From: Rhodospirillales bacterium
GTDB taxonomy: Bacteria; Pseudomonadota; Alphaproteobacteria; Micavibrionales; Micavibrionaceae
Direction of reading: 5' to 3'
DNA: 64,000 bases
NCBI GenBank assembly: GCA_023898765.1
Contig: CP060238.1
Coordinates: 620,001-684,000, forward strand
The number at the start of each line of letters is the position of its first letter. Position 1 is the first letter of the stretch. Positions 50,780-60,900 of the stretch are shown piece after piece. The notes under the pieces were generated by a model. It did not search any database, had not been told where the DNA came from, and saw nothing but the letters and a program-made list of their open reading frames with translations. Made by a program: the position numbers and the translations under genes.

Positions 50780-51496
50780 ATGACAAAAACAGCAAAAAAC
50801 ACGAAAGCCTTCGCCCAGAAAGTCGATCGCAACAAATTCTACAGCCTCGCAGAAGCGCTTAAAATTATCAAAGACTGCGCCAAAGTGCGTAAATTTGACG
50901 AAACGGTTGAGATTTCGCTCAATCTTGGCGTCGATCCGAAACACGCGGACCAGCAGGTGCGGGGCATGGTTTCCCTGCCCAACGGAACGGGCGCTTCGGT
51001 GCGCGTGGCCGTCTTTGCCCGCGACGCCAAGGCCGAGGAGGCCCGCAAGGCCGGCGCCGATATCGTGGGCGCCGAGGATCTGGTGGATGAAATCAAAGCC
51101 GGGAAAACCGATTTTGACCGCTGTATCGCCACGCCGGATATGATGGTGATGGTCGGGCAGGTGGCCAAGGTTTTGGGGCCGAAGGGCCTTATGCCGAACC
51201 CGAAACTGGGAACGGTCACGCCGGACATTGAAAAGGCCGTCAAGGACGCCAAGGGCGGCGCAATCGAATTCCGGGCCGAAAAAGCCGGGATTGTACAGGC
51301 CGGTGTCGGAAAGGTTTCTTTCGATGACAAGAAGCTGGCCGAGAATATTGTCGCTTTTGTCGATGCCATCAACAAAGCCAAGCCGACCGGCGCCAAGGGA
51401 ACCTTTATGAACAAAGCGACGCTTTCTTCCACGATGGGTCCCGGCATCAAGCTGGATCTGTCGGATTTGAGCGGCGAACAGGCCAAAGCGGCCTAG
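50780..51496 (+). CDS. rplA: 50S ribosomal protein L1
   Basis: This 238-residue protein builds the L1 stalk and in many bacteria represses its own rplKA mRNA. The first domain has DETVEISLNLGVDPKHADQQVRG and the hinge has GPKGLMPNPKLGTVTPD. The C-terminal block is GPGIKLDLSDL. It starts four bases after rplK. The 340-base gap after it is described under the rplJ leader features. Confidence 0.97.
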   Translation: MTKTAKNTKAFAQKVDRNKFYSLAEALKIIKDCAKVRKFDETVEISLNLGVDPKHADQQVRGMVSLPNGTGASVRVAVFARDAKAEEARKAGADIVGAEDLVDEIKAGKTDFDRCIATPDMMVMVGQVAKVLGPKGLMPNPKLGTVTPDIEKAVKDAKGGAIEFRAEKAGIVQAGVGKVSFDDKKLAENIVAFVDAINKAKPTGAKGTFMNKATLSSTMGPGIKLDLSDLSGEQAKAA

Positions 51497-51507
51497 GAGC
51501 GTTGATT

Positions 51508-51585
51508 GTTTAGCTTGACTCGCGTCACTGCGTCGCTCACGTAGGTTTACTACGCTTCGCTCCTTGTTCCTAATTCAAGCTAAAC
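51508..51585. repeat. Inverted repeat after rplA
   Basis: Perfect 11-base arms (GTTTAGCTTGA and TCAAGCTAAAC) enclose 56 bases with their own palindromic core (TCGCTCACGTA...TACGCTTCGCT). The whole could fold into a long hairpin. It may be a REP-like element or an RNA processing or stabilising signal; there is no terminal T-run, so it is not a classical terminator. Confidence 0.6.
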
Positions 51586-51613
51586 ACTCTTTGCTCCAGA
51601 GCTTAAATAACAC

Positions 51614-51643
51614 TTGACGCGCACGTTGGTTAGCGATTATAAC
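51614..51643 (+). promoter_or_regulatory. Promoter of rplJL
   Basis: TTGACG (51614-51619) and TATAAC (51638-51643) are separated by 18 bases. This is a good sigma-70 promoter that would give a leader of about 190 bases before rplJ. Confidence 0.65.
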
Positions 51644-51780
51644 GTGCGCGTTTCCTGTCCAAGACGGTTGGTCGCTCTTTTATTACGAGAGTGTAAATCC
51701 CGCCCAGATAGGTAAAAGATGGATATAAAGGCAGCTTATTACGCTGCGCGAAAGTCTTTTGCTTATATGTTTTGGACGGG

Positions 51781-51806
51781 CGACCCCTTGGGGGTCGTTT
51801 TTTTTA
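51781..51806 (+). terminator. Intrinsic terminator just before rplJ (attenuator candidate)
   Basis: A seven-base-pair GC stem (CGACCCC with GGGGTCG) with a three-base loop is followed by eight or more T. It stands between the promoter and the rplJ ribosome site, only 30 bases before the start, so transcription must read through it. This implies regulated attenuation, probably by the L10-L12 complex or L10 binding the leader. Confidence 0.8.
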
Positions 51807-51836
51807 TTTGGATTTTTATTTTAGAGGAATTTCGCC

Positions 51837-52355
51837 ATGGCAATGAGCAAGGCACGCAAAGAAACGGAAATCTCGGACCTGAAAGAGCGTTTCGAGAACA
51901 GCGAACTTGTCGTTCTGACCCATAATACGGGTCTGGATGCCGCCGCGATGACGGATTTGCGGATCCAGATGCGCGAAGGCGGCGCTCAGTTCAGGGTGGC
52001 GAAAAACACGCTGATGAAAATTGCCGCCAAGGGAACCCGCTACGAGAATCTCTCGGACATGCTGTCCGGCCCCACGGCGATGGCGACCTCTGCCGATCCT
52101 GTCTCTGCGGCCAAGATGGCGCATGAATTCGCCAAGAAGAACAAGAAGCTTGTTATCCTCGGCGGCGCGATGGGCGATATCGTTCTGGACAGTGCGGCTG
52201 TCGAGCAGCTTGCCAAATTGCCGAGCCTGGACGAACTGCGCTCCAAAATCGTGGGTCTTCTGGTGGCCGCGCCGACAAAACTGGCCGGTCTGATGCAGGC
52301 CCCGGCACGCAACCTTGTGGGTGTGACCAAGGCATATGGCGAGAAAAGCGAATAA
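51837..52355 (+). CDS. rplJ: 50S ribosomal protein L10
   Basis: This 172-residue protein forms the base of the L7/L12 stalk. It shows KARKETEISDLKERFENSELVV, the RNA-binding NTLMKIAAKGTRYENLSDMLSGPTA block and a C-terminal helix for L12 dimers. The ribosome site AGAGGA is eight bases upstream. Its own promoter and a terminator in the leader suggest autoregulation separate from rplKA. Confidence 0.97.
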   Translation: MAMSKARKETEISDLKERFENSELVVLTHNTGLDAAAMTDLRIQMREGGAQFRVAKNTLMKIAAKGTRYENLSDMLSGPTAMATSADPVSAAKMAHEFAKKNKKLVILGGAMGDIVLDSAAVEQLAKLPSLDELRSKIVGLLVAAPTKLAGLMQAPARNLVGVTKAYGEKSE

Positions 52356-52404
52356 TTTTTAACGGTTTAACTGATTTTAACTATTTTAAAAAAGGAGAAA
52401 GAAA

Positions 52405-52785
52405 ATGGCTGCCGATATTGAAAAAATTGTTGAGGAATTGTCCAAACTGACCGTTCTGGAAGCTGCGGACCTGTCCAAGGCGCTGGAAGAAAAATGGGGC
52501 GTGACGGCTGCTGCCGCCGCACCTGTTGCCGTGGCTGCTGCCGCTGCCGGCGGCGGAGAAGCCGCTGAAGAACAAACAGACTTCACGGTTGTTCTGGCAT
52601 CTGCCGGCGGCAATAAAATTGCTGTCATTAAAGAGGTTCGCGGCATTACCGGACTGGGCCTCAAAGAAGCCAAGGATCTTGTCGACGGCGCCCCGAAAGA
52701 ACTCAAGCAGGGCGTCAAGAAAGAAGAAGCCGAAGAGATCAAGGCAAAACTGGAAGCTGCCGGCGCGTCTATCGAGCTGAAATAG
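52405..52785 (+). CDS. rplL: 50S ribosomal protein L7/L12
   Basis: This 126-residue acidic stalk protein has an N-terminal dimerisation helix (KIVEELSKLTVLEAADLSKALEEKWGV). An alanine-rich hinge follows, then the globular domain FTVVLASAGGNKIAVIKEVRGITGLGLKEAKDLVDGAPK, which recruits elongation factors. The ribosome site AAGGAG lies eight bases upstream. Confidence 0.97.
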   Translation: MAADIEKIVEELSKLTVLEAADLSKALEEKWGVTAAAAAPVAVAAAAAGGGEAAEEQTDFTVVLASAGGNKIAVIKEVRGITGLGLKEAKDLVDGAPKELKQGVKKEEAEEIKAKLEAAGASIELK

Positions 52786-52938
52786 GTTACCTGTTTTATG
52801 AAAGCCTGCCCCTGCTTCAAGCAGGGGTGGGCTCTTGACATTTGAAAAGCGCTACGCCATAAACCACGGACGCGCGAAAGATTCGGAATGAAGATGACGG
52901 TTATCGGGCCGTATATAAGGTAGAAATCTTAAGGACTT

Positions 52939-52972
52939 AAGCCGCTTCCCCGGGTAAAGGGGGAAGGCGGCA
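52939..52972 (+). repeat. Strong hairpin in the rplL-rpoB spacer
   Basis: GCCGCTTCCCC pairs almost fully with GGGGGAAGGCGGC around a short AT loop, with no T-run directly after it. A second hairpin (CCCCTGC and GCAGGGG) lies around 52810-52828. Such paired stems between rplL and rpoB are typical of RNase III processing or partial attenuation. Confidence 0.6.
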
Positions 52973-52984
52973 AAAAGTGCTTTT

Positions 52985-52994
52985 TGCTCTTTGA
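52985..52994 (+). promoter_or_regulatory. boxA-like antitermination motif
   Basis: TGCTCTTTGA closely resembles the boxA core TGCTCTTTAACA and lies just before the rpoB ribosome site and after the spacer hairpins. It could recruit NusB and S10 to help polymerase pass the upstream stems. Confidence 0.35.
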
Positions 52995-53008
52995 GAAGGT
53001 TGGACAAG

Positions 53009-56000
53009 ATGACAAAATCAAAACAAGCCACAAAACAAGCGGGAAAAAAAGCCAAACTTATTGCACGGCCTCCGGTTCGCTCAACCAATGACGCGGACAG
53101 CTTCACAGGCCGGATGCGGCCCCGGCGCTCCTTCGGGAAAATCCGCGAAGTGGCCCAGATGCCGAACCTGATCGAAGTCCAGCGCGATTCCTACGAGCAA
53201 TTCCTGCAGCATGAAGAAGCGCCGGATGAGCGGGCTTTTCACGGGCTGCACAAGGTTCTGTCCGAAGTTTTCCCGATCAAGGATTTCTCCGACAGGGCCG
53301 AAATCGATTTCGTAAGATACGAGCTGGAACAGCCGAAATATGACGTGGAGGAGTGCCAGCAGCGCGGCATGACCTATGCGGCGCCTTTGCGCGTGACAAT
53401 GCGCCTGTCCGTCTTTGACGTTGACGAGGACACGGGCCTGCGTTCCATCCGCGACATTAAAGAGCAGGACGTTTACATGCTCGACATGCCGCTGATGACC
53501 GATAACGGGACATTTGTGGTCAACGGCACCGAGCGGGTGATCGTGTCCCAGATGCACCGCAGTCCGGGGGTCTTTTTCGACCATGACGGCGGAAAAACCC
53601 ATGTGAGCGGGAAGTATCTTTTCTCCGCCCGCGTCATTCCCTATCGCGGGTCCTGGCTGGATTTCGAATTCGACGCCAAGGACCTCATGTATGTGCGCAT
53701 CGACCGCCGCCGGAAACTGCCGGTGACGACGTTGCTGCGGGCGCTGGACAGCGAAAGAACTGCTGCCTACCGCATCGAGTGCGATGAAAAAGGGAAAGAG
53801 GTCGATCCGTTGAAAGTGACGGGCATGTCGAACGAAGAAATTCTCTCCACTTTTTATGATGTGATCCAGTATAAGAAAGAAGCCAATGGCTGGGTGACGC
53901 CGTTCAATGTGGAAAGTTACCGCAGCGTCAAACTGGCGAGCGACCTGGTGGACGCCAAAACCGGAAAGGTCGTGGCGGAGGCCGGCACCAAAATGAGCCC
54001 GCGGAAAGCGCGCGCCTTTGCGGAAGACGGCCTGAAAAACATTCTGGTGCAGGACGATCATCTCATCGGGGCTTATCTGGCCGAAGATATTTTTGATGCC
54101 GAAACCGGCCAGATTTATTTTGAAGCCGGACATGAAATCACGGAAGAAGATCTGGCAGAGCTTGAAAAATTCACCGTTAAAGCATTGCCGGTTCTGGCGA
54201 TCGACCACGTCAATATCGGGCCGCATATCCGCAACACGCTGGCGGTCGACAAGTGCGATACGCAGGAAGAAGCGCTGATTGATATTTACCGGGTGATGCG
54301 TCCGGGAGAACCGCCGACATTTGAATCGGCGCAGGCCCTTTTTGCCAGCCTGTTTTTCGATCCCGAGCGTTACGATCTTTCCGATGTCGGGCGTGTAAAA
54401 ATGAATGCCCGCCTGAATCTGGATACGCCGGACGACCTGCGGACCCTTCGCAAGGAAGATATGCTGGCCATCCTGAAATATCTGCACGGTCTGAAAGACG
54501 GTCAGGGCGAAGTCGACGATATTGACAACCTTGGAAACCGCCGCGTGCGCTCTGTGGGAGAGCTCATGGAAAACCAGGTGCGTGTCGGTTTGCTGCGCAT
54601 GGAGCGTGCCATCCGCGAGCGGATGTCCTCTGTCGAAATCGACACCTATATGCCGCATGACCTGATTAACGCAAAACCGGCAGCGGCGGCCGTGCGCGAG
54701 TTTTTCGGCTCGTCCCAGCTTTCGCAGTTCATGGACCAGACAAACCCGCTGTCTGAAATTACGCACAAACGCCGTTTGTCCGCGCTTGGACCGGGCGGTC
54801 TGACAAGGGAAAGAGCGGGCTTCGAGGTGCGGGACGTGCACCCGACCCATTATGGCCGGATTTGCCCCATTGAAACGCCGGAAGGGCCGAATATCGGTCT
54901 GATCAACTCCCTGTCCACCTTTGCGCGCGTGAACAAATACGGCTTCATTGAAAGCCCGTACCGCCGCGTGGTTGGCGGGAAAGTGACGGATGAGGTGGTC
55001 TATATGTCCGCTATGGAAGAAGCGCGTTACATGATCGCTCAGGCCAACGCGGAGCTTACGGACAAAGGCGCCTTTGTGAACGATCTGGTGTCCTGCCGTC
55101 AGGGCGGTGAAAACCATATGTCCACGCCGGCGCAAATCGAATTTATCGACGTGTCTCCCAAACAGATTGTGTCCGTGGCGGCATCTCTTATTCCTTTCCT
55201 GGAAAACGACGATGCGAACCGGGCCCTGATGGGATCCAACATGATGCGTCAGGCCGTGCCGCTTCTTAAATCCGACGCGCCGCTGGTGGGCACGGGGATG
55301 GAAGCGACGGTGGCGCGCGATTCCGGCGCCGCCGTAACCTCCCGCCGGGCCGGGAAGGTCCTGCAGGTGGACGCCACACGGATCGTGATCCGGGCCACGG
55401 AGGAGCTCAGCGCGGATGAAGCGGTTGTCGATATTTACAAGCTGAAAAAATTCCAGCGCTCGAACCAGAGCACCTGCATCCTGCAAAAACCTCTGGTCAG
55501 GGTGGGCGATGAAATCAAGGCCGGCGACATTATCGCCGACGGGCCTTCGACGCAATATGGAGAGCTGGCTCTGGGCCGGAACGTGCTGGTCGCCTTCATG
55601 CCGTGGAACGGCTACAACTTCGAGGATTCCATCCTCCTGTCCGAGCGGATCGTGCGCGACGATGTCTATACCTCGATCCATATCGAGGAATTCGAGGTCA
55701 TGGCGCGGGATACCAAACTGGGAACGGAAGAAATCACCCGCGATATCCCCAATGTCGGGGAAGAAGCACTACGCCATCTGGACGAGTGCGGTATTGTCCA
55801 TGTCGGGGCCGAAGTGGGACCGGGCGATATCCTTGTCGGGAAAGTGACGCCGAAAGGCGAGTCGCCCATGACGCCGGAAGAAAAACTCCTGCGGGCGATT
55901 TTCGGCGAGAAAGCCGCGGATGTGAAGGACAGTTCCCTGCGCCTGAAGCCGGGCGCCGTCGGGACGGTCGTGGATGTGCGTGTCTTTAACCGCCGCGGCG

Positions 56001-57283
56001 TGGACAAGGACTCCCGGGCGATGGCCATTGAGCGCGCCGAGATCGAACGTCTGGCAAAAGACAGGGACGACGAGCGCCGCATTCTGGAAGAGGGCTTTTT
56101 CGGCCGCCTGCACGAAATTTTGCAGGGGCAGGTTCTGGTCAAAGGTCCGAAAGAGCTCAGCCTGAAAAAAGGCGACAAGATCAAGGGGGCGGATCTTGAT
56201 TCCGTCAAACATGGATTGTGGCGGCAGGTTTCCGTGTCTGACGACCAGACCATGAGCGAGATCGAAGCCATGGGCAAAGCCTTTGACGAGGCCGTCGACA
56301 ATCTGAAGGAGCGGTTCGAAAGCAAGGTCGAGAAATTGCAGCGCGGCGATGAAATGATGCCGGGCGTGATGAAGGTGGTGAAGGTCTTCGTCGCGATCAA
56401 ACGCAAAATGCAGCCCGGGGACAAAATGGCGGGCCGCCACGGGAACAAAGGGGTCGTTTCCAAAATCATGCCGGTGGAAGACATGCCGTATACCGAAGAC
56501 GGCACGCCGGTGGATATCGTGCTGAACCCGCTGGGCGTGCCTTCCCGTATGAATGTGGGGCAGATTCTTGAAACGCACCTGGGATGGGCGTCTGCGGGTC
56601 TGGGCAAACAGATCGGCGAGATCATCGATTCCTTCGGCGCTTCGGACAGTCCGTCCGATGCGGATGTGCAGAAACTGAAGGCCAAGCTCAAAAACGTTTA
56701 CGGCGCAAGCGAGTTCAAAGCCAAGATCGACGCTGCGGACGATAAGCAGCTCATGGTGATGGCCAACAATTTGCGCGGCGGCGTGCCGATGGCGACGCCC
56801 GTTTTTGACGGCGCGCGCGAGGCCGATATCGACGAGCTGTTGACGCAGGCCGGGCTGGATACGACGGGGCAGGTGACGCTGATCGACGGGCGGACGGGCG
56901 AAAAATTCGACCGGCCCGTGACGGTGGGCTACATCTATATGCTCAAGCTTCACCACCTTGTGGACGATAAAATCCATGCGCGGTCCATCGGGCCGTACTC
57001 CCTGGTGACGCAGCAGCCGCTCGGCGGTAAAGCCCAGTTCGGGGGACAACGTTTCGGGGAAATGGAGGTCTGGGCGCTTCAGGCATACGGCGCGGCTTAC
57101 ACCCTGCAGGAAATCCTGACGGTGAAATCCGACGACGTGGCAGGCCGTTCGAAAGTGTACGAATCCATCGTGCGCGGGGAAGACAATTTCGAAATCGGTG
57201 TGCCGGAGAGCTTCAACGTGCTGACGAAGGAACTCAAAGCCCTCGGATTGAATGTAGATATGAAGCAGTCGGGTACTAAATGA
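53009..57283 (+). CDS. rpoB: RNA polymerase beta subunit
   Basis: This 1,424-residue subunit contributes the catalytic fork and the rifampicin pocket. Near residues 565-590 the sequence is QFMDQTNPLSEITHKRRLSALG, with the residues equivalent to E. coli Asp516, His526 and Ser531 all present, predicting a rifampicin-sensitive enzyme. It also shows MNVGQILETHLG, GVVSKIMPVEDMP and the C-terminal GGKAQFGGQRFGEMEVWAL. The start at 53009 follows AGAAGG. It is somewhat longer than E. coli RpoB (1,342 residues), as in other alphaproteobacteria. Confidence 0.98.
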   Translation: MTKSKQATKQAGKKAKLIARPPVRSTNDADSFTGRMRPRRSFGKIREVAQMPNLIEVQRDSYEQFLQHEEAPDERAFHGLHKVLSEVFPIKDFSDRAEIDFVRYELEQPKYDVEECQQRGMTYAAPLRVTMRLSVFDVDEDTGLRSIRDIKEQDVYMLDMPLMTDNGTFVVNGTERVIVSQMHRSPGVFFDHDGGKTHVSGKYLFSARVIPYRGSWLDFEFDAKDLMYVRIDRRRKLPVTTLLRALDSERTAAYRIECDEKGKEVDPLKVTGMSNEEILSTFYDVIQYKKEANGWVTPFNVESYRSVKLASDLVDAKTGKVVAEAGTKMSPRKARAFAEDGLKNILVQDDHLIGAYLAEDIFDAETGQIYFEAGHEITEEDLAELEKFTVKALPVLAIDHVNIGPHIRNTLAVDKCDTQEEALIDIYRVMRPGEPPTFESAQALFASLFFDPERYDLSDVGRVKMNARLNLDTPDDLRTLRKEDMLAILKYLHGLKDGQGEVDDIDNLGNRRVRSVGELMENQVRVGLLRMERAIRERMSSVEIDTYMPHDLINAKPAAAAVREFFGSSQLSQFMDQTNPLSEITHKRRLSALGPGGLTRERAGFEVRDVHPTHYGRICPIETPEGPNIGLINSLSTFARVNKYGFIESPYRRVVGGKVTDEVVYMSAMEEARYMIAQANAELTDKGAFVNDLVSCRQGGENHMSTPAQIEFIDVSPKQIVSVAASLIPFLENDDANRALMGSNMMRQAVPLLKSDAPLVGTGMEATVARDSGAAVTSRRAGKVLQVDATRIVIRATEELSADEAVVDIYKLKKFQRSNQSTCILQKPLVRVGDEIKAGDIIADGPSTQYGELALGRNVLVAFMPWNGYNFEDSILLSERIVRDDVYTSIHIEEFEVMARDTKLGTEEITRDIPNVGEEALRHLDECGIVHVGAEVGPGDILVGKVTPKGESPMTPEEKLLRAIFGEKAADVKDSSLRLKPGAVGTVVDVRVFNRRGVDKDSRAMAIERAEIERLAKDRDDERRILEEGFFGRLHEILQGQVLVKGPKELSLKKGDKIKGADLDSVKHGLWRQVSVSDDQTMSEIEAMGKAFDEAVDNLKERFESKVEKLQRGDEMMPGVMKVVKVFVAIKRKMQPGDKMAGRHGNKGVVSKIMPVEDMPYTEDGTPVDIVLNPLGVPSRMNVGQILETHLGWASAGLGKQIGEIIDSFGASDSPSDADVQKLKAKLKNVYGASEFKAKIDAADDKQLMVMANNLRGGVPMATPVFDGAREADIDELLTQAGLDTTGQVTLIDGRTGEKFDRPVTVGYIYMLKLHHLVDDKIHARSIGPYSLVTQQPLGGKAQFGGQRFGEMEVWALQAYGAAYTLQEILTVKSDDVAGRSKVYESIVRGEDNFEIGVPESFNVLTKELKALGLNVDMKQSGTK

Positions 57284-57421
57284 CGGGATGCCTGGCGGCT
57301 TGCCGCCTAGCCAAACCGTCATCCCCGCGGCGCGAGCGTAAGCGAGCTTGCACGGCGGGGATCCAGAAAAAGGTTTAAACCGCAGAGGCGCAGAGGTTTT
57401 GAACGCGAAGGAACGAAGAAG
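57284..57421. repeat. Mosaic of palindromic repeats after rpoB
   Basis: This spacer holds a GTCATCCCCGCG...CGGCGGGGATCC palindrome (57332-57363) and a low-complexity stretch (CGCAGAGGCGCAGAGG). Both look like common bacterial intergenic repeats. No gene is seen. Confidence 0.5.
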
Positions 57422-57754
57422 ATGAGGGCTGTATTTATATTTTTGACTATCCTGTTCTTGAATGCGTGTGTGAATATGCCAACGCAACCTTCGCAGATTA
57501 CAGGTTCTTATACATCAGGACTCAAATACGAACAGTTTAACTGTGAAAAATTAGGAGTAGAAATAGACAGTCTTGCCAGAAGAGAAAACCAACTCGTTGT
57601 TGCTCAGGAACAGAGATACAAAAGTAGCCAAATGCAGGCATTTTGGAGGGGTTTTGGACAAGGAGATGGAGTTGAGGCTTCTGAATTGGCGAATGTAAGA
57701 GGCGAGAAGGAGGCGGTTCGTAAAGCGATGGAGAGTAAGGGCTGTAGATTGTAA
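57422..57754 (+). CDS. Small lipoprotein inserted between rpoB and rpoC
   Basis: This 110-residue protein starts MRAVFIFLTILFLNACVNMP, with the lipobox LNAC (Cys16). It has an alpha-helical body with charged repeats (SLARRENQLVVAQEQRYKS, NVRGEKEAVRKAMESKGCRL) and no recognised domain. The ribosome site GAAGGA lies upstream. It is more AT-rich than rpoB and rpoC and is bracketed by repeat-like sequences, so it appears to have been inserted. A role in the envelope is all that can be inferred. Confidence 0.7.
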   Translation: MRAVFIFLTILFLNACVNMPTQPSQITGSYTSGLKYEQFNCEKLGVEIDSLARRENQLVVAQEQRYKSSQMQAFWRGFGQGDGVEASELANVRGEKEAVRKAMESKGCRL

Positions 57755-57952
57755 TAACCTTCGCGTCTTCGCGTTAAAAATTGAATGGATTCCCGCCTGC
57801 GCGGGAATGACGAAAAAGGGAACGGGAATGACGAAAAAGGATAAAGGAATTTAAGGGCACGAGAGTCTTGGTGAACCTGGTGCCTTGGTGGTTAAAAAAA
57901 GAAGATCCCTCGGCTTCGCTCGGGATGACATTGAAAGAAGGACGGTAGAAAA
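57755..57952. repeat. Repeat mosaic before rpoC
   Basis: This stretch holds several repeat-like pieces: a GGATTCCCGCC...GGCGGGAATGAC-type palindrome near 57785-57810, the duplicated phrase GGGAATGACGAAAAAGG, and a TTGGTGAACCTGGTGCCTTGG stretch in the middle. At 57900-57930 an ATCCCTCGG...CGGGATGACA half-palindrome resembles the right half of the repeats at 49995 and 50242. No gene is seen. Confidence 0.5.
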
Positions 57953-60900
57953 ATGAACGAATTGATGAACCTCTTTGGCCAGCCGCAAGGGCCGCAAAGT
58001 TTTGACTCTATCCGCATCGCGATCGCCTCGCCGGAGCAGATTTTAAGCTGGTCCTTCGGCGAAGTGAAAAAGCCGGAAACGATCAACTACCGGACGTTCA
58101 AGCCCGAGCGCGACGGCCTTTTCTGCGCCCGTATCTTCGGCCCCGTGAAAGATTACGAATGTCTGTGCGGCAAGTACAAGCGCATGAAATATAAAGGGAT
58201 CATCTGCGAAAAATGCGGCGTGGAAGTCACCCTGACCAAAGTCCGCCGGGAGCGCATGGGCCATATCGAACTGGCCGCGCCGGTCGCGCATATCTGGTTC
58301 CTGAAATCCCTGCCGTCCCGGATCGGCCTGATGGTCGATATGACGCTGAAAAATCTGGAAAAAATCCTGTATTTCGAAGCCTATGTGGTGATCGAGCCGG
58401 GCATGACGCCGATGAAGCCGATGCAGCTTCTTTCCGAAGAAGAATATATGAATGCGCAGGATGAATACGGCGAAGAAAATTTCCGCGCCGGCATCGGCGC
58501 CGAAGCCATCAAGGAGATTTTGCAGGCCGTTAACCTGGAAGAAGAGCTGGTGCAGGTTGAAGAAGAATTGCGCGAGACAGGCTCCGAAGCCAAACGGAAA
58601 AAACTCGTCAAGCGCCTGAAGCTTCTGGAAGCCTTTATCGCCTCGGGCACCCGCCCGGAATGGATGATTCTGGATGTCGTGCCTGTGCTGCCGCCGGAGC
58701 TGCGCCCGCTTGTGCCGCTGGACGGGGGCCGCTTTGCCACGTCCGACCTGAACGATCTGTACCGCCGCGTGATTAACCGGAACAACCGCCTGAAACGCCT
58801 GATCGAGCTGCGCGCGCCCGACATTATCGTGCGGAACGAAAAACGGATGCTGCAGGAATCCGTGGATGCGCTGTTCGACAACGGCCGCCGCGGCCGCGTG
58901 ATTACAGGGGCAAACAAACGTCCGCTGAAATCCCTTTCGGATATGCTCAAAGGGAAGCAGGGGCGTTTCCGTCAGAACCTTTTGGGAAAACGGGTCGATT
59001 ATTCCGGCCGGAGCGTGATTGTGGTGGGACCGGAGCTGAAGCTCCATCAATGCGGCCTGCCGAAAAAAATGGCGCTGGAGCTGTTCAAGCCGTTTATCTA
59101 TCACAAGCTTGAAATTTACGGCATGTCCAACACGGTCAAGGCCGCCAAGAAGATGGTGGAAAAAGAGCGTCCCGAAGTCTGGGATATTCTGGAAGAGGTG
59201 ATCCGCGAACACCCTGTCCTGCTGAACCGGGCCCCGACGCTTCACCGCCTCGGCATTCAGGCTTTCGAACCTGTCCTGGTTGAAGGAAAAGCCATCCAGC
59301 TTCACCCGCTTGTCTGCACGGCGTTTAACGCCGACTTTGACGGGGACCAGATGGCCGTGCACGTGCCGCTGTCCATTGAATCGCAGCTGGAAAGCCGCTG
59401 TTTGATGATGTCCACAAACAACATCCTGTCTCCCGCAAGCGGAAAGCCGGTGATTGTGCCCTCTCAGGACATTGTTCTGGGGCTGTATTACCTGACGATT
59501 TCGCGGGACGGTGAAAAGGGCGAAGGCATGGTGTTCCGCGGCTCCGGAGAAATCCAGCATGCGATTACCGAAGGCCATCTGTCTTTGCACGCCAAAATCA
59601 AATGCCGTTACCACGGTGTCGATGCGGAAGGAAACAAGGTCATGAAACTGGTAGATTCCACGGCCGGGCGGATGATTTTGTCCGATCTTCTGCCGCGTCA
59701 CCCGAATATTTCCTTTGATGAAATCAACAAGGTTTTGACGAAAAAAGAACTGACCAATCTGATCGATACGGTTTACCGTCACTGCGGCCAGAAAGAGACG
59801 GTCATTTTCTGCGACCGGATTATGAAGCTCGGATTCCGCCATGCCTGTACGGCCGGCATTTCCTTCGGGAAATCCGACCTGATCATTCCAAAGGAAAAAC
59901 AGAAAATGGTCGCAGAATCCAAGGGAAAAGTGGCCGAATACGAACAGCAATATATGGACGGCCTGATTACCCAGGGCGAAAAATACAACAAGGTGGTCGA
60001 TATCTGGTCCCGCTGCACGGACGATGTGGCGGACGCGATGATGAGCCATATCTCGAACAGCGACGAGGTCGGACTGAACTCCGTTTACATGATGGCCCAT
60101 TCCGGCGCACGGGGGTCGGCGGCGCAAATCCGGCAATTGGCCGGGATGCGGGGCCTGATGGCCAAGCCGTCGGGGGAAATCATCGAAACGCCGATCATTT
60201 CCAACTTCAAGGAAGGGCTGTCCGTGCTGGAATACTTTAACTCCACGCACGGCGCGCGGAAAGGTCTGGCCGATACGGCTCTGAAAACGGCCAACTCCGG
60301 ATACCTGACCCGCCGCCTTGTGGATGTGGCGCAGGATGCCGTGATTACCGAAGACGATTGCGGGACGGAAAACGGCATTACATTGCAGGCCGTCATGAAC
60401 GGCGCCGATGTCGTCGTCTCGCTGGCCGAGCGTATTCTGGGCCGGACCTCCCCCTATGACGTGAAGGACCCGCTGTCCGGAAACGTCATTGTCAAAGCCG
60501 GGGAAATGATCGACGAGGAAATCGCCGAAGCGATCGAAACCGCCGGCATTGATGTGATTCAGGTGCGGTCGGCCCTGACATGTGAAACGAAGCGCGGCGT
60601 GTGCGTCAAATGTTACGGACGGGATCTCGCCCGCGGAACATGGGTGAACCGGGGAGAGGCTGTTGGCGTGATGGCGGCCCAGTCCATCGGAGAGCCGGGC
60701 ACACAGCTGACGATGCGGACGTTCCACATCGGGGGGGCGGCGCAGCGCGGCGTCGAGCAGTCCTCTTATGAATCGACCATCGAGGGAACCGTTGAAATCC
60801 GGAACCTGAACGTTGTCCAGAATTCGGAAGGCGTTTCGATTGTGATGGGCCGGAACACCGAAATGGTCCTGAAAGACAATAAGGGCAAGGAGCGTGCAAC

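Noticed and set aside
53081..55681. Long open frames antisense to rpoB (866 codons) and to rpoC (1,175 codons at 58043-61570)
   Set aside because: They are complementary-strand shadows of GC-rich coding sequence with strict codon bias. The translations are rich in Arg, His and Pro and match no protein, while the sense strand encodes unmistakable RNA polymerase subunits.
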